A DNA stretch of 64,000 nucleotides from Schistocerca nitens (GCF_023898315.1 NC_064622.1:177154178-177218177); one strand, 5' to 3'. Positions 1-12,990 are shown, counted from the stretch's first letter. Numbers and translations: made by a program. Notes: a model not told the origin generated them from the sequence alone.

Positions 1-1196
1 GGTCCAGTATTTATAACTTTTCCGTCTCTTTGCTACTACATCTTTCTCTCAGAATAAAAAAGCGCGAGAATGTTTGCATGTCAAAATTTTTGTAAAATTT
101 TTTATAGGTGCTGAGGAACGTAGAATGAGGCAGCAGGTAACCCACTTTTCAGTCAGTCTTTTAAACAAACAGGAACATAGTCGCATTTTCGTGATTCGAT
201 AAGACCATTTTTCCTCTGGTTCCCTTCCTTTCCTTGCTGCAGCAGGTATGTTACTCATACAGAAAGGAATACATTGATAAGTAAAATTCAGTGCTACGTC
301 ACTATATAAAACTACGTTTGCATCTCACACTGGATTTTACATAAGTTTTAAAGGTGTACAAGTAGGGCAATTTTGAACCTCAGCATCTCGGAAACGGATA
401 GAGATACGAAGAAAATTTTCAAGGTTGTTCGATATCGGGATGTCAGGAACAAATCGTCAAAATTTCAACCATTTGCTTTGCTACGGCCCCCTTGAAATTC
501 TCGGTTGGGTTCTGGTCCGGTGATGACGGCGAAAAATAGTAAAAAGCCCTTATTGTTGGGTTTTGCGAGGAACCGCTCATTAACAAACGGTGTCCACCGT
601 AGACTACATCAGGTACAAAAAGAAACAACCGACTTGCTCCATCTGCCTAAGCATGAGGAAGCGTGTATTATTCGTTCTTTGACCTTGTACTGTAGGGTAG
701 TGACGAAACCAGTACAGCGTTACGTTTCAGGAGGCCCTCCTGAGCTCAGGAATTCGCCCGCAGCCCTCCGACCCTGAACGAGCAGAGCGCCTACAGCAGC
801 AACAAGCACGTCCGGTAAACAACACGTTCTGTTTCCCGGCGCAAACAACACACATTCCGCACGCCGAATAAGTGGCGAGCGCGTTGCATATACAAAGAGC
901 ACGTTCTATGCAAGACATCGTGTCGCGCGCAAGATCATCCGGTGCGGTTCGCCGAACAGCGTGACCCGCTGAATGAGCGGCCCCGACAAAAATGAGTGTC
1001 CACGCAAAAGGTGGTAAGCACGGCTAGTTTAATGACAGTCACGCCATTGAAAACGAACGCTATAGAATATATGACGTTTGTTCAGTGGTGTGATATGACG
1101 AATACGTTGTCTCCAATACGTCTTTACTAAGTAATTTACTACTGCTTCTGGGCCCGTGGCATGTAGACTTAATATTACAATAAATTAAGCATCAAC
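1..1196. other. Unassigned non-coding sequence
   Basis: No convincing gene, RNA or repeat is recognised. Short open frames overlap on both strands and look like chance. Positions 720-1000 are richer in GC and CpG than the flanks, but no protein or promoter motif is evident. Confidence 0.6.
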
Positions 1197-1756
1197 TCAT
1201 TAATTAGTCGGCGCACGACCAGTCGCAGTGGTAACACAGGCTTCCGTCAGATCACCGAAGCTAAGCGCTGTAGAGCTTGGCCAACACATGGATGGGTTGG
1301 ATGAGTGACCGTCCGGCCTGCCGAGCGCTTTTGCAAGCAGGGAAGACTCAGCAATTGTGAAATGGTTCAAATGGCTCTGAGCACTATGGGACTCAACATC
1401 TTAGGTCATAAGTCCCCTAGAACTTAGAACTACTTAAACCTAACTAACCTAAGGACATCACACACACCCATGCCCGAGGCAGGATTCGAACCTGCGACCG
1501 TAGCAGTCCCGCGGTTCCGGACTGCAGCGCCAGAACCGCTAGCAGCAATTGTGAGGCCAAATGAGGGGCTACTTGGTTGGGAAGTAGCGGCTCCGGTCAC
1601 GAAAACTGACAACGGCCGGAAGAAGGGTGTGCTGACCACATGCCCTCCTACTTCCACATACAGTGACGCCTGTGAGTTGATGACACGGCGGTCGGTCGGT
1701 ACCGTTGGGCCTTCAAGGTGTGCTCCGACGGAGTTAAGTTTAGTTCATTAATTAGT
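1197..1756 (+). mobile_element. 5S rRNA-derived SINE with a tRNA-SINE nested inside
   Basis: The head (about 1209-1320) resembles 5S rRNA: it has the GATCACCGAAG core followed by AAGCGCTGTAG and a TGGATGGG...GTGACCG block, matching the internal-control region of 5S genes. A non-5S body follows. A perfect 12-bp target duplication (TCATTAATTAGT) lies at 1197-1208 and 1745-1756, so the element is 1209-1744. A tRNA-type SINE interrupts it at 1361-1542. A second, uninterrupted copy lies at 47575-47892 and shares the tail. An unprocessed 5S gene is unlikely given the extra tail and the target duplication. Transcription from an internal pol III promoter is expected for such families; activity here is unknown. 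Confidence 0.85.
1361..1542 (-). mobile_element. tRNA-derived SINE (family A), copy 1
   Basis: On the minus strand a tRNA-like head carries the B-box-like GGTTCGAATCC, followed by a conserved body (GTTTAAGTAGTTCTAAG) and an end reading GCTCAGAGCCATTTGAACC. A perfect 12-bp duplication, CAGCAATTGTGA, flanks it at 1349-1360 and 1543-1554. It sits inside the 5S-derived SINE and is therefore younger than it. Confidence 0.93.
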
Positions 1757-4105
1757 TGGTTACCAGTAAACTCACCCACCAACGATGATTTACAGGACCG
1801 AACTCACATGAATAAAACAGCTTCAAACGACTCAGTAATTTAATAATGAGTTAGTGTATAAAATATTTTACGTTCAGTTTGTAATAGAGAAAAAAAGTTA
1901 GAAGAGATTTGTAACTTTGTTTACTTTGCTGGATGGTGGTGCTCACCGCTCTCATTTTCGAACATTTAATGAGTATAGTCCCGAAATTTCCCGCACAGTT
2001 GTAAGCAAAACTTAGTTTTTCACTTATCTCAATGGTTATGACGTCATATTTCCTGAACTATGTGTCTTTACTGCCTCTCATTGAGTTAGTTATTAAATCT
2101 ACTAAGCGTACAATTTTAAGTTGTGTTAATCACGTACCGTAAATTTCTGTCTTAGGCGGTAACGTTATAAGAAGAGCTGGGGCCAAACAATGAAACTATT
2201 TCTCTTTGATTTAATGTAATTAATTTGCATTAGAGACAAGAATAATTACCAATGTTATCACGTTATTTTCCTAGATTTTTGAAAATAGCTACGGCCCACA
2301 GTTTTTTTGGAGAACGATGCGTTTGGCAATATGTTTTATTTGACCGGGAGCAGAGATAACGTTTTCCCTTCGGAAAACATCATTCAGAAAGATTATCGGA
2401 CTTCGTAAAATAAATACGAGTATAAATGCAGGATCTAACCAATGTCGCAGTTAAATTGTAATCATGCACAAAACAGCGCTTAAGGAGATCGCGAACCATA
2501 CGAAAAGTCTCCGTATTTAAATTTTTCACTTTTACTTGTTAGTCGTTTTTACTATACTTTTCATTGAAAGGGTGATTGATTAACGTAGTGTACACGTAGA
2601 AAATAATTTTTTTTAGATTCTTTGTGTGAATTAGCTTCACGATACTTACATGAGTTAATATGACGCAGCTGCAATCTCGTATCGGCAATCGTGATAGACA
2701 ATACCAAAAGAGAATACGAGAAGGGTATAAGAGAACAAGAGAGAAAGATATTTCCTCTCTAGTACACGGCTTTATATAGTACTTTAACATTATTATCTTT
2801 GTGTATTTTTTATCTTGGTAGTAGTTACTAATTTCGTGCATCACTGCATTCCATAGATACTTGTACAAAATAAGATTAAATACAGTTTCACTCAAGCGTA
2901 CTAGACGCTTTCATTCAGTAACTATTATTGTTGATGCGTGGGTAAATTCTTGAAGTTTGGCTGTGACGCCACAGTACAATGATATAATTTTGGAGGTACA
3001 TTTAGTGGTCGGAGAGAGTTTTGAGCTTTGGAACAGTTTTCAGACTCTTAGCTCTAGCCAGCTCTGTAACAGAAATGTTTTTTATTCAATTTTTAAATGA
3101 CTACATTCACTTTTTACTTGCTGCAGTCTTTTTCTGAAATGACTAAAACTACTCCGGAAAGTTAAGTTTTATCCAAACGTAAAAATATGTTCCACGGAAC
3201 AAAATTGTCACTTACCTAAGAACAAATATTCCACAGCAATTTTAAAAATGTTGCAATCGAGGAAATTTTGTCAGTACTGTATTTAGTCGTCTATATGCTA
3301 CATTATGGCTCTACTACACAGCAATAATCAGTTGGTGAAATCAAATTAAGCATTATTATTATCAAAAACCAGTTACAAGTTGAATACATTTTGAAACTGA
3401 AGCTACTGGAAACTAACACAACATTTCCATTTTTAAGACATTAAGGAAACTCAGTTAATTTACAAATACCCCATGTTCTATGGTAAAATATCCTACTCTG
3501 TTTCAAGGTAGAAGATGGTGCATGGCTGTCGAAGTATGGCTTTATTATCGACACGATTTGTAACTAGTTTTAAAAAATACACATAATTTTACTTGCCATA
3601 AAATTCTGTAACTGAAAAATTAACGATATATTCCAAAGATCTTTAAAATATTATACAATATTTAAATGTGTAGAACACGAATATTTACATATGTTGCACA
3701 AAATATAACGTCTTGTCCAGAAAAAACAAAACCTGTACAGAATAGTGGAAACCGTTTATGGTAGTTCTAGTTCACATTCCTTTATGTGCTTCAAAACTCG
3801 ATCACTAGGTTGAAGAGCCGTCCAAAACACATCACGTGTTCGTAGGTACTCTATCCTCCAGGTGCAACTCTCTCCCCTGTGTGTGGGTACTGTTTGAAAG
3901 AAGTATGAAAATGGAGTTAGTAGTAAATATGTAAAAAATAAAACGTTTTACGGCATGAACAGCGAAAATGTAGTAAGCCATGAATTTTTTTTTTCCTTTC
4001 ATCGTAGGTGCTGTCAGCGAGATTTCGGACGATAATGATAAAGAGATACTGAAAATCAAATTTTTGTTTCCCCTGAAAACCGTTAGATAGGCAACCTGCA
4101 AATGC
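1757..4105. other. Unassigned AT-rich sequence
   Basis: No recognised coding or repeat signal. A 118-codon minus-strand open frame at 2539-2895 has no familiar motif, sits in AT-rich DNA and is within chance length. Confidence 0.6.
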
Positions 4106-4135
4106 ATGGGTGCCGTTCTGTTCTTCTCTCTCCAT

Positions 4136-4207
<72 letters not shown>

Positions 4208-4262
4208 ATCTCTCTCTGTCTATCCCTCTCTCAATCTCAGTCTCTTTGTGTCTCTCTTTCTC
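4106..4262. repeat. Compound TC/AC microsatellite
   Basis: An uninterrupted (TC)n run from about 4138 to 4186 passes directly into (AC)n to about 4206. Degenerate TC-rich sequence follows to about 4262. It creates spurious Ser-Leu, Arg-Glu and Cys-Val open frames on both strands. Confidence 0.97.
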
Positions 4263-4459
4263 TTTTTCATATCATTATTTGTGCTTAACTAACACTGTGT
4301 GGATTATAAGCTCTTTGTCTCTTTACACACAGGCACACATGCAGGGTGAAAATTATTTAAACCAACAAACTGTGAGGTAGCATGGGACACCAAAACAAAC
4401 ATTTTTCTCTAATGTCGTAATTAGCTGTGAGCATTTCTTAATCGGATACAGGGCGTAAT

Positions 4460-5160
4460 CGCTCTCAGTACACATGCAATTGTGCACAAACATGGGGACG
4501 AATCTGATCGATGTAAGAAACGTCCTTAATGAGCAATTTGTAATCCACTTCACTTACAGCGTGTATACAACCTGGAACCAGACGATTATCTACTCAGAAC
4601 ACAATTTTCGCAGTGGTACTTGGAACTGTGTCAAATGCATCCCACGCTTCCATCTCTTATGTTGTTTACAGATGAAGCAATGTTCGGGCGTTTTGAGTGA
4701 GGTTAGTCCATATGCCACATTTACTCGAGGTCATCAGTTGCGGTTCTATGCACGTTGTTGTTGACGGTTTAATTGGGCCCTATCTCTTACCTAGGCTACT
4801 AAATGACACGAATTATTACAATTTCGTCGTCATAGCATTGCCAGAGTGCTGGATGAAGTGCCACTCGCTATAAGGCAGCTCGTGTGGCTCAAGCAGGTCG
4901 GGGCGCCGGCAAATTTCGTTCATTCTGTGCATAGATTCTTGAACAGACAGTCCCCAGACAAGTGGATTGGCAGTGGTGGCCCTGTACCATGGCCTACTCG
5001 ATTCCCTGTTTGACCCCTGTGGGCTTTTTTGTAAGACGAGAGATGTGCAGTCTCATTTACAAAACTCCTTTTGAATCACAGGAGGATCTGGTTACCCCTA
5101 CAGCAGCAGCGCAGGTAAGGAATTAAAGGACATCCCTGCAGCCTTTGACAGTGTTAGAAC
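4460..5160 (+). pseudogene. Tc1/mariner-superfamily transposase remnant
   Basis: Translated pieces in shifting frames match a transposase type that I recall from many insects. In order: a stretch ending NPYATFTRGHQ-like near 4690-4740, a LPRL-like segment near 4785, VPLAIRQLVWL near 4858-4890, GAPANFVHSV near 4900, and KWIGSGGPVPWPTRFP near 4962-5010 followed by a stop. The GGPVPWPxRSPDLTPLDF block carries a catalytic acidic residue in intact relatives; here the reading breaks just at that point. Multiple stops and frameshifts make it non-functional. The 3' part was displaced by the LTR element. Confidence 0.65.
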
Positions 5161-5228
5161 ATGATCCACCGTTGTAACGTCTGTTCACCAGTCAGTGGAG
5201 GCATTTTTGAACCTCTGCTTTGTTGTAT

Positions 5229-5802
5229 TGTAAGTAGGCTGTTTATGTTTTCTTATTGGCAACGTTACGTAGCGCTCTGTATGAAAATCACTGGCTGTGC
5301 CTTGTGCAGTCTGTGGCTAGTTTGCATTGTTGTCTGCCATTGTAGTGTTGGGCAGCTGGGTGCGAACATCGCGTAGCGTTGCGCAGTTGGAGGTGAGCCG
5401 CCAGCAGTGGTGGATGTGGGGAGAGAAATGGCGGAGTTTTGAAATTTGTAAGATTGGTTGTCGTGAACTGCTATATATATTATGACTTTTGAACACTAGT
5501 AAGGTAAATACATTGTTTGTTCTCTATCAAAATCTTTCATTTGCTAACTATGCCTATCAGTAGTTAGTGCCTTCCGTAGTTTGAATCTGTTATTTAGCTG
5601 GCAGTAGTGGCGCTCGCTGTATTACTGTAGTTTGTGTAACGAAGATTTTTGTGAGGTTAGTGATTTGTGAAAGGTATAGGTTAATGTTAGGCAGGGCCAT
5701 TCTTCTGTAGAGATTTTTGAAAGTCAGATTGCGTTGCGCTAAAAAAATATTGTGTGTCAGTTTAAACACAGTCATGTATGATTGTTCAAAGGGGACGTTT
5801 CA
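5229..5802 (+). repeat. 5' LTR of the gag-only retrotransposon
   Basis: The LTR runs TG...CA and pairs with the 3' LTR over its whole length. It contains a TATATATATTATG stretch near 5471 that could serve as a promoter element (inference). A primer-binding site is not obvious: the sequence after the LTR (AAATGTCGACCC) lacks the usual TGG start. Confidence 0.9.
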
Positions 5803-6106
5803 AATGTCGACCCTTAGCCGAGGATACCTCACTGGAATCTTCTGATCTTTTCTTGTAGTTTGTGTAATTGGTGTAGCTTTAGTTTATTGCTAGTGCGTAA
5901 CTGTAGAGAGAATCTCCTTTGTAGTTGCACTCTTTCATTGTTGTACAGTAAAACAGTTGTGACATGCATGTAAATTTGCATCAAGTATTTCGGAGCTGCG
6001 CTTGCAATTAACTAGATATTTTTTCAGTGCTATGTTAATGTGTTCTCTTATTTTTGCTCTTCAAATTGTGCCTTTCTGTGTTATCGTGTGAAATATTGTG
6101 ACAATA

Positions 6107-8338
6107 ATGGCGTGTGAAAAACGTAACACTAGGCTCCAAAGTAAACTGAGAAATAATAGTGACGACGAGCGTAGCTTACCAGCACCACTGTGTAATGAAT
6201 TAACAGACATTCAAAGTAGTAATTTGGTAATTGTGCATAAGGAAATGGAGCGGGCGTCAAATAATGGTGTAGTCAGTGAAACAGGTAGTGAACAGGGAAG
6301 CATTATCGATCAATCGGTCGGCAACAGCTCGCCTCAGGATTCCGAAATGACAGGACACAATCTTGCAAATACTGTAGATTCAGGTTTGGCGTCCTCACCG
6401 TTTTCTCAAATAAATCAAGACACATTTTCTGCTTTTCAAAATGCGAATATTGCCGGTTCAAATGCACTGCCGAATAGCACTGAGGAACATGTTTCAGACA
6501 CCAGTGCATTGTTATTACAGTTAATACAACAAATGGGACAAAGGCTACAAAAATTAGACACAATGGAACAAAATCTTCACACCACGCTTGAACAAACACG
6601 TGAAGATTTAACTACTGAGTTACATAAAATCGAAACGAAATGTCAAAAAGTCTGTAACGACGTAAAAACACAAATTTGTGAGCATTTCCAACCTTTTTTT
6701 TCGCGTCATGAAAATGCATTACAGAATCACGAAGCAGCCATAAAAGAACTGCAAACTATTGTTCATGAAAATCACGACACCTGGCAAGCTAAAATTGATT
6801 CAGTTGCATCTACCGATTCGGTTACGCAACTTGCAAAAATTCAGGAAAACTTAAAAGACACAATAGATACGATTTCAACACAAATGGACACTCTGAAACT
6901 TGGTTCAGAAAAACACACAGAGGAAATAATTTCACTAACGGATAAAGTAGCCGAACTTTCAGATCAGGTCACTAACTTATCTACAAAGGTAGATGATGAT
7001 CTGAATGACACAAGACCTGTAGCCTTCACGGACACTGAAGAGTATGAACAAATTAGAAAATTCAAACAAAATCAAAATCAAATCAATACACAGTACAAAA
7101 GAGAAATCCGGGAAGTACAAGATCAGTTGGCACAAGTAATACAAGAATTACATATTTCAGAGGACACTCGCGCTCCAGTACGGGAAGAGGGACATAGAAA
7201 TACGGAACAACCACAAAATAATAACACAGGCCACTTTGGAAATTATGAAAGAAATTGGCAAGGCGCATTGGATTTTGAGATGGAACCGCCGAAACGAAGT
7301 GACAATGAGCGATGTGCGACTCGCCGACACGATGATTTTGACTGTAAGCTGTTCATTACTACACGTAAATTCAAAACATTTAAGAATTCTGGCAACGACA
7401 TTCATCCACGAGCATGGCTTCATCAATTCTCTCATTTTTTTCCTCCCAACTTTGTCATTAGAGCACAGATTAGAATTTATGTGTGGCTACTTAGAGAATG
7501 AACCAGCTGAAAGAATGCTTTCGGTCATTCACGATTGTCACAGTGAAGGAGAATTTTACCATGCCTTCCTCTCAGCATATTTGTCTCAAGCCACACAAGA
7601 CCGAGTAAAACTTAGCATCATGATGATGAAACATTTCGAACATTCTGAATTTTCCAGTCTTGTGAAATATTTTGAAGACATGTTGCACAAGAATCAATAT
7701 CTTTCAAATACATACAGCCCTTCAGAACTCATCCGCATTTGCTTAATGAAATTGCCTGAACATTGAAGAAATATTATTTTGGCAGGACGTTTCAAAGACG
7801 ACATTGAAGCTTTTCAGGGACTGTTACAAGAATTGGAAATTGACACTGACAATCGCGGGATGCGAAAACGAATACAACAATTACAGGTCACATCCGTCGC
7901 AATTCCGCGATGAAAGAAATAATAACTGGACACGACAAGGCTATTCTCATAACACAAATCGTGACCAAAACAGACACCACCCTTATGACAACCGTTGGCA
8001 GAATAATAGGTACAGAGAAAGATCGCACTTCCGTAGTATTGAATATGACAGATTACCATAGAAACAGACAATATGGGAACCAAAATAATTATTATCAAGG
8101 GAGACAGAATAACTTCAGACGCAATGGTCCAGCGCGCAGTTGCGATTCCGGGAGAAATTCTCCACCACATGACCGACAAACAAGAAACTATGTAAACTAC
8201 CGACAAAACGACAGACCTGAATTCCATCAGAACTGGCGAGCTTCAAACAGGGTAGGGCCTTCTCGTCAAGGTGAATTTGTAGAAGTTAGGTCTCCTAATC
8301 CCAATAACGCCGCACGCCAACAAAGAGACAGACAATGA
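6107..8338 (+). pseudogene. Retrotransposon gag-like polyprotein, frameshifted
   Basis: A long frame opens at ATG 6107 and runs to 7501. An in-frame GTG at 6098 precedes it. The first 130 residues are polar and low-complexity. Residues of about 140-310 are predicted coiled coil, with heptad-like TLEQTREDL and LTDKVAELSDQV stretches. Near 7445 an indel moves the reading to another frame (to 7766), which carries helical capsid-like sequence (YLENEPAERML, then FEDMLHKNQYL). A TGA at 7764 interrupts it, and two further shifts lead to an Asn/Arg/Gln-rich basic tail ending at 8338 that could bind nucleic acid. No CCHC zinc knuckle is visible. At least four lesions make this copy inactive. The function (virus-like particle formation) is inferred from position and composition. 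Confidence 0.75.
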
Positions 8339-8611
8339 CTCGCACCGGCAGGCAGCCACGTGCGCCGGCTGGGCTTGAGAAAAATAACATAAGCTAACCT
8401 TGAGAAAAATTCCAGTGTTCCTTACCGACGTAACCACATGATAATTGCGCTGAAACTGGAACTCTGCGTACTAGGAAGAGTAAAAGATTGCACCACATTT
8501 CACATGTAGAACCGTTTATTGAAAGATAATCTGCTTTTTAACTTTGTCTTTGCCATATAACTTTTCACTTTACATTACTAGTATGCTTTGTCAGACTTAG
8601 AATCTGTTAAC

Positions 8612-9185
8612 ATGCAACAATGTTTGAAGTTAACTATCCAGTCTAGAACCTAGGGAACATATTTAGACAGTATTTACAAATGCATTGTTACAGTGAACAG
8701 ACGATACAGTGTTATTTTGTGTACATTCTTGCTTCTTAGTTGCACGATTACATTACGACTATAAGGCTCACATACTTAGAACATATACAGGCACTGTTAA
8801 TGACATTTTCATGCAACTTTTTGGTTTACTTGAAAAGACATTCTTTATTTGAAGTACTTTCTGTGGGATTAAAGATAACTTAGCATTTGGTTTCTTTGAC
8901 AGCTACATATGCAACAATGTTTGAAGTTAAATATCCAGTCAAGAACCAGGAGAACTTATTTAAACAGAAATTACGAATGCATGTTATTGTGAACAGACGA
9001 CACAGTGTTATTATATGTGTACATTCTTTCTTGTTAGTTGCACGAATACGTGACGACTATAAGGCTCACATACTTAGAACATTTACCAGTACTGCTAATG
9101 AGATTTTAATGCAACATTTTTGTTTACTTGAAAATACATTCTGGATTTAATGTACTTTCTGTGAGATACCAGATGACACAGTGGT
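8612..9185 (+). repeat. Tandem duplication, about 297-bp unit
   Basis: ATGCAACAATGTTTGAAGTT starts at 8612 and again at 8909. The following ~270 bp of each copy align with scattered substitutions, including shared GACTATAAGGCTCACATACTT. It lies in the non-coding internal part of the LTR element. Confidence 0.88.
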
Positions 9186-12100
9186 TAGTTTATGTGACAG
9201 CTACACGATTTTATCATGACGCTAATAATGAGTGACAATTTACAATGTTGTTTTTGCCATGTATCTGTTTTATATCTGCGCAGTTTTTCTGAATTCTTCT
9301 GGAAAGTAAAACATGTTTTAGTAGTAACTTTTGTGGTATAGCTACAATGAGACAGCCTTTTTCGTAGCACAACAATACGTTACATTGTAGTACTTTCTTC
9401 ATCACGGCAATAAGCATAATAACTATGATATCTATACGCAAAGCATCTCACTTTTGTTTATGATGAGGTGAGTACATTGACTTCAGCAGAACTTTGCTTA
9501 CAGAGGACGATAACTACGACACTTCAACAGAATTATCTTACAGCAAGACGCACATTTAGTGCTACAGGACACGCATTTCAGTGAGTAATTTTGTACTTAA
9601 ATCATTTATTTCTAAAGATTTTTGAATTACAAAGAAAGTTTTCCATGATACATTTCATTCCATTGCTGTAATCTGTAACACCTGAGGGTATAATTACATT
9701 AATCCTCAGGGGGGTACACGCTTACTTTGTGTGCCATGTGTTTGGCAAGCACAAGGAGCCCTAGCTAATATGGTATTTGCTTATACAACTTTACACTTCG
9801 GGACCATATTTCTCTAACACATAAATTACACAGTTATCTGATCATTTAACTGAGAGACAAACAATTTTTTTACTACATCAGTGACACATATTCACGCAAT
9901 TACACAGTTGGATAATTTCATACTTATGAAATTGTATTTTGTCTGTACTTTGTGAACTGTTCATATATTTTGTTTTGGAACCATTGTGATACTATGAGAG
10001 TTTTGAATGTCGCATTTGGTATGGGGTCATGATTTTTAAAGTACATCTGAGGTAGATGACACTTTTGAAATGAGCAGAGAATTTTTTTTAGTTTTTAAAA
10101 TATTCAGAAAGCTACGACGATTGAGATGTGATTGATCTGTTATGATATTATTACGACAACGAGGTGTATTATGCTGTTGAGGTATGTTTATGATCGATAA
10201 GCTGATGTTATATGAGGAATTTGATTATGCTACTTATTTATTATGATGAAATATTGAAGAAGTGTCGACGAATATGTATATGTGTAATAAGGTAAGGAAT
10301 AATGAGTAGTGGTTAGGGACTCTGACTTGTGAAAAAGGATGTTTGAAACCAAGAATCGTACTTTGAAGAGTTATGAAATGTGTGTAAATGCGTGAATGTA
10401 TTACAATGTCGACGAAAATTTTTTGGACACTGTTCTATTAATAGGATTTTGTTTCTACACATTTGTAATGCAAATTCTTGACCTGTGAAAATTTTTATAT
10501 GAGACTGTCACTGTAGCGGAAACTGCTGTCGTAAATATTTCGGTAAGAAAGCTAAGTGACCTTGACGTAATGCCTTGTGGCATACAGCTGTGCCAGCCGC
10601 CTGGAGAAACAGCCATTAGGTGAAAAAAAAGGAGGCCATTATCCTCGCTATTGACATTTCTTTGCAGAAAGCATCGCAAATACGACACGCTCAAACTTGA
10701 AAACATATGATTACACTGTGGAGCTCTTAATTTATGATATTTACTAAAATGCCTAATGAAATGATGAGAAACATTTTACATCTATTGTCGTTCTAGTTGA
10801 GAGATTGCTCATTTTGTTTAATATCTAGTTTCTAGCTGCACTGCAGCATTGGTTAAAATAAAATTTAATAGATGTACTAATATCACTATTTTCTGTCTAC
10901 AGACCCAGTAAAGAATAATTTTATGATCTACTTCCAAAAATAAAAAGACGAGGGAGCGCAAAAAGACATTTCCACTTCACAGGAATTGCATACATAATTC
11001 TTGTCAGTGACTTGGTAACTTGTCTGCTAGAGTAAGTTACAGTGATGCATCACTCTAGTGTTAAGATGTGACATAGGTATTAAACACGGCCATTTTTACT
11101 GTAATATTTTTTCTGCTTGAGCTTTGTCATGTTTAGATATAAGTTATTGCATTTACTGCTGCTGTTTGCCAGGCATAATGTTACTGAATTTGACTTTCTA
11201 TTACTCTGTTAAGCCAGTTTTACTACAAATTTATTTTTCTTGTTTGCTGCGCATTGCCTTATATTAGTTGTAATATTGCATTTGCTTTGCTAATTTATGC
11301 TGCTTGCTTTGCCATTTGTATTTTTTATCATTGCTGTTTGTGTTAATTGTTTTGTGCTGCTGCATTGCCTCGTTCCTTAGTTTAGCATCTGAGCTCGGTG
11401 AGATTTAAGTTAGCTTAAGATGGGGTAGGCTATATGAGAGAACGAGTTGTGATGAATGGAAGAAATGCATTGAGAAGCTATAAGAAAATTGTTTGGCCAG
11501 AAAAAGTATTTTGAAAGAGGATATGAGCAAAAAAGTAGGGTTTAGGGACAACAGGTTTAGGTAGGATTTTCTTGGAAATAAATGATGAGGTAAGATAATG
11601 GAAAATAAATAATGAGGTAAGAAATATGTGAACATATAAATACAGAAAGCATGCTTGGATAGGATTTTTTTGGTGGAAACAAATGTTTAAATAAGACGAA
11701 AGATCTATGGAATGAAGTTTTAGGTTGGACTGCAGTACCAAATGTTACACTGAAAACAAACCCTGCCCTTTCCTCCTATGTTATTCTGCTATGTGTTTGT
11801 GTACTCTTTTATATTTGTGTTTTTCCTGTCTTTATGTGTTTAGCTGATATGGGTTATGTTGTGGAATTTTTCTAATAATATGTTTTTTTCTTTGCAAAGA
11901 TGGTTAGATATTTATTCTGTTTTGTTTTAATGCTCATGTGTGAAGTTGATGTTTCAAAAGTTATTCTGATCTTTTATGTATGTACTTATGTCATAATTCC
12001 TGTAACACTGATGTATCTGTTTATTTCTATTCTTTTGTAAAGCCTGTACTACTAAAAATTTATCTGTATTGTTATGTTCTTTAATAATGTATTTTGTACC

Positions 12101-12420
12101 TTTGTTATTGTACTCTTATCTCATAAAATTGTAATTGACACCAGTTCATCAAATTAAGTAACTTATAAGATACATTTCACTGCACACCTTTCTGTTGGTC
12201 ATAGTATATGGACAATATGTGAGAAGTAGGGACTGATAGTGTTTGCACGTGTGTTAGTAATTCAGCAAGGGACTGGATAACAGCATTGCTGGTTCTAAGG
12301 ACATTTCAAACAAATTTTTTTGTGAGTGGACATGTGGTTGTTTATGGACTTGCTATATTCTCCGCAAGACTCTTCCATGGTGATTGTGCACCTGCACAGT
12401 CGCAACAGATGGCTGCTGGC
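9186..12420. other. Non-coding interior of the LTR retrotransposon
   Basis: AT-rich sequence without recognisable pol or env motifs. A CAGGGGGGTACACG run near 9708 resembles a purine tract but is not next to an LTR. Short open frames at 10455-10706 and 11405-11741 (minus strand) look like chance. Confidence 0.7.
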
Positions 12421-12424
12421 CGTC

Positions 12425-12619
12425 TCTACAAGGACTACAGTGGGTCTGCATCTTTGATGGCCCACCAGTACCATTATTTCTACAAGGACTACAGTGGGTC
12501 TGCATCTTTGATGGCCCACCAGTACCATTATTTCTACAAGGGCTACAGTGGGTCTGGACGTTTGATGGCTGACCAATCCCATACACTCTACCAAGGCTAT
12601 AGTGGGTCTGCTCTGTGAT
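12425..12619 (+). repeat. 54-bp minisatellite, about 3.6 copies
   Basis: TCTACAAGG-type starts fall at 12425, 12479, 12533 and 12587, giving an exact 54-bp period. The first two units are nearly identical and the later ones have diverged. Because 54 is a multiple of three, open frames arise on both strands. I read these as a by-product. Confidence 0.95.
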
Positions 12620-12990
12620 GACCTACCTACCAATATTCTTCAAAACGTCGAATGACTCTGCTGTGGGTTTCCTCTGTTGTGGCCCATTACCTGTCTGCAT
12701 GTCAAGACTCAGCACTGTCTTTCCGTTGGAAGGACAACACTACTTCTTCAAGACTGCATGGAAATCCATTACTTCCGTGTGCATTTTCTTTTACTGCTCA
12801 GACTTTGAGAAAAACTCTGCAATTTTACTGTGATGAATGATCAGGACTGTCTTTATGGACTGTGAGAAAATTTTAGCTTATGACCAACACTGTATCAATA
12901 AGTGTATGCATTTGATATCTTTGTTATTGTAACTATGAAAAATTTTTTCAAATCTGTATTGGCCACTGCCCAAAACAATTTGTAAAATTT

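Noticed and set aside
1209..1330. A functional 5S rRNA gene
   Set aside because: The 5S part is diverged, continues into an unrelated body, and the whole is flanked by a target duplication.
2539..2895. 118-codon minus-strand frame
   Set aside because: AT-rich DNA, no motif, near the chance maximum for a window of this size.
3832..4380. Several overlapping open frames on both strands (Arg-Glu, Ser-Leu, Thr-His repeats)
   Set aside because: They are translations of the TC/AC microsatellite and have no other support.
8612..9185. CRISPR-like array or other short-spacer repeat
   Set aside because: There are only two long direct units with no short repeat-spacer pattern. The context is eukaryotic.
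12286..12633. Repetitive-protein frames on both strands
   Set aside because: They come from the 54-bp minisatellite, whose length is a multiple of three; neither strand has other coding evidence.
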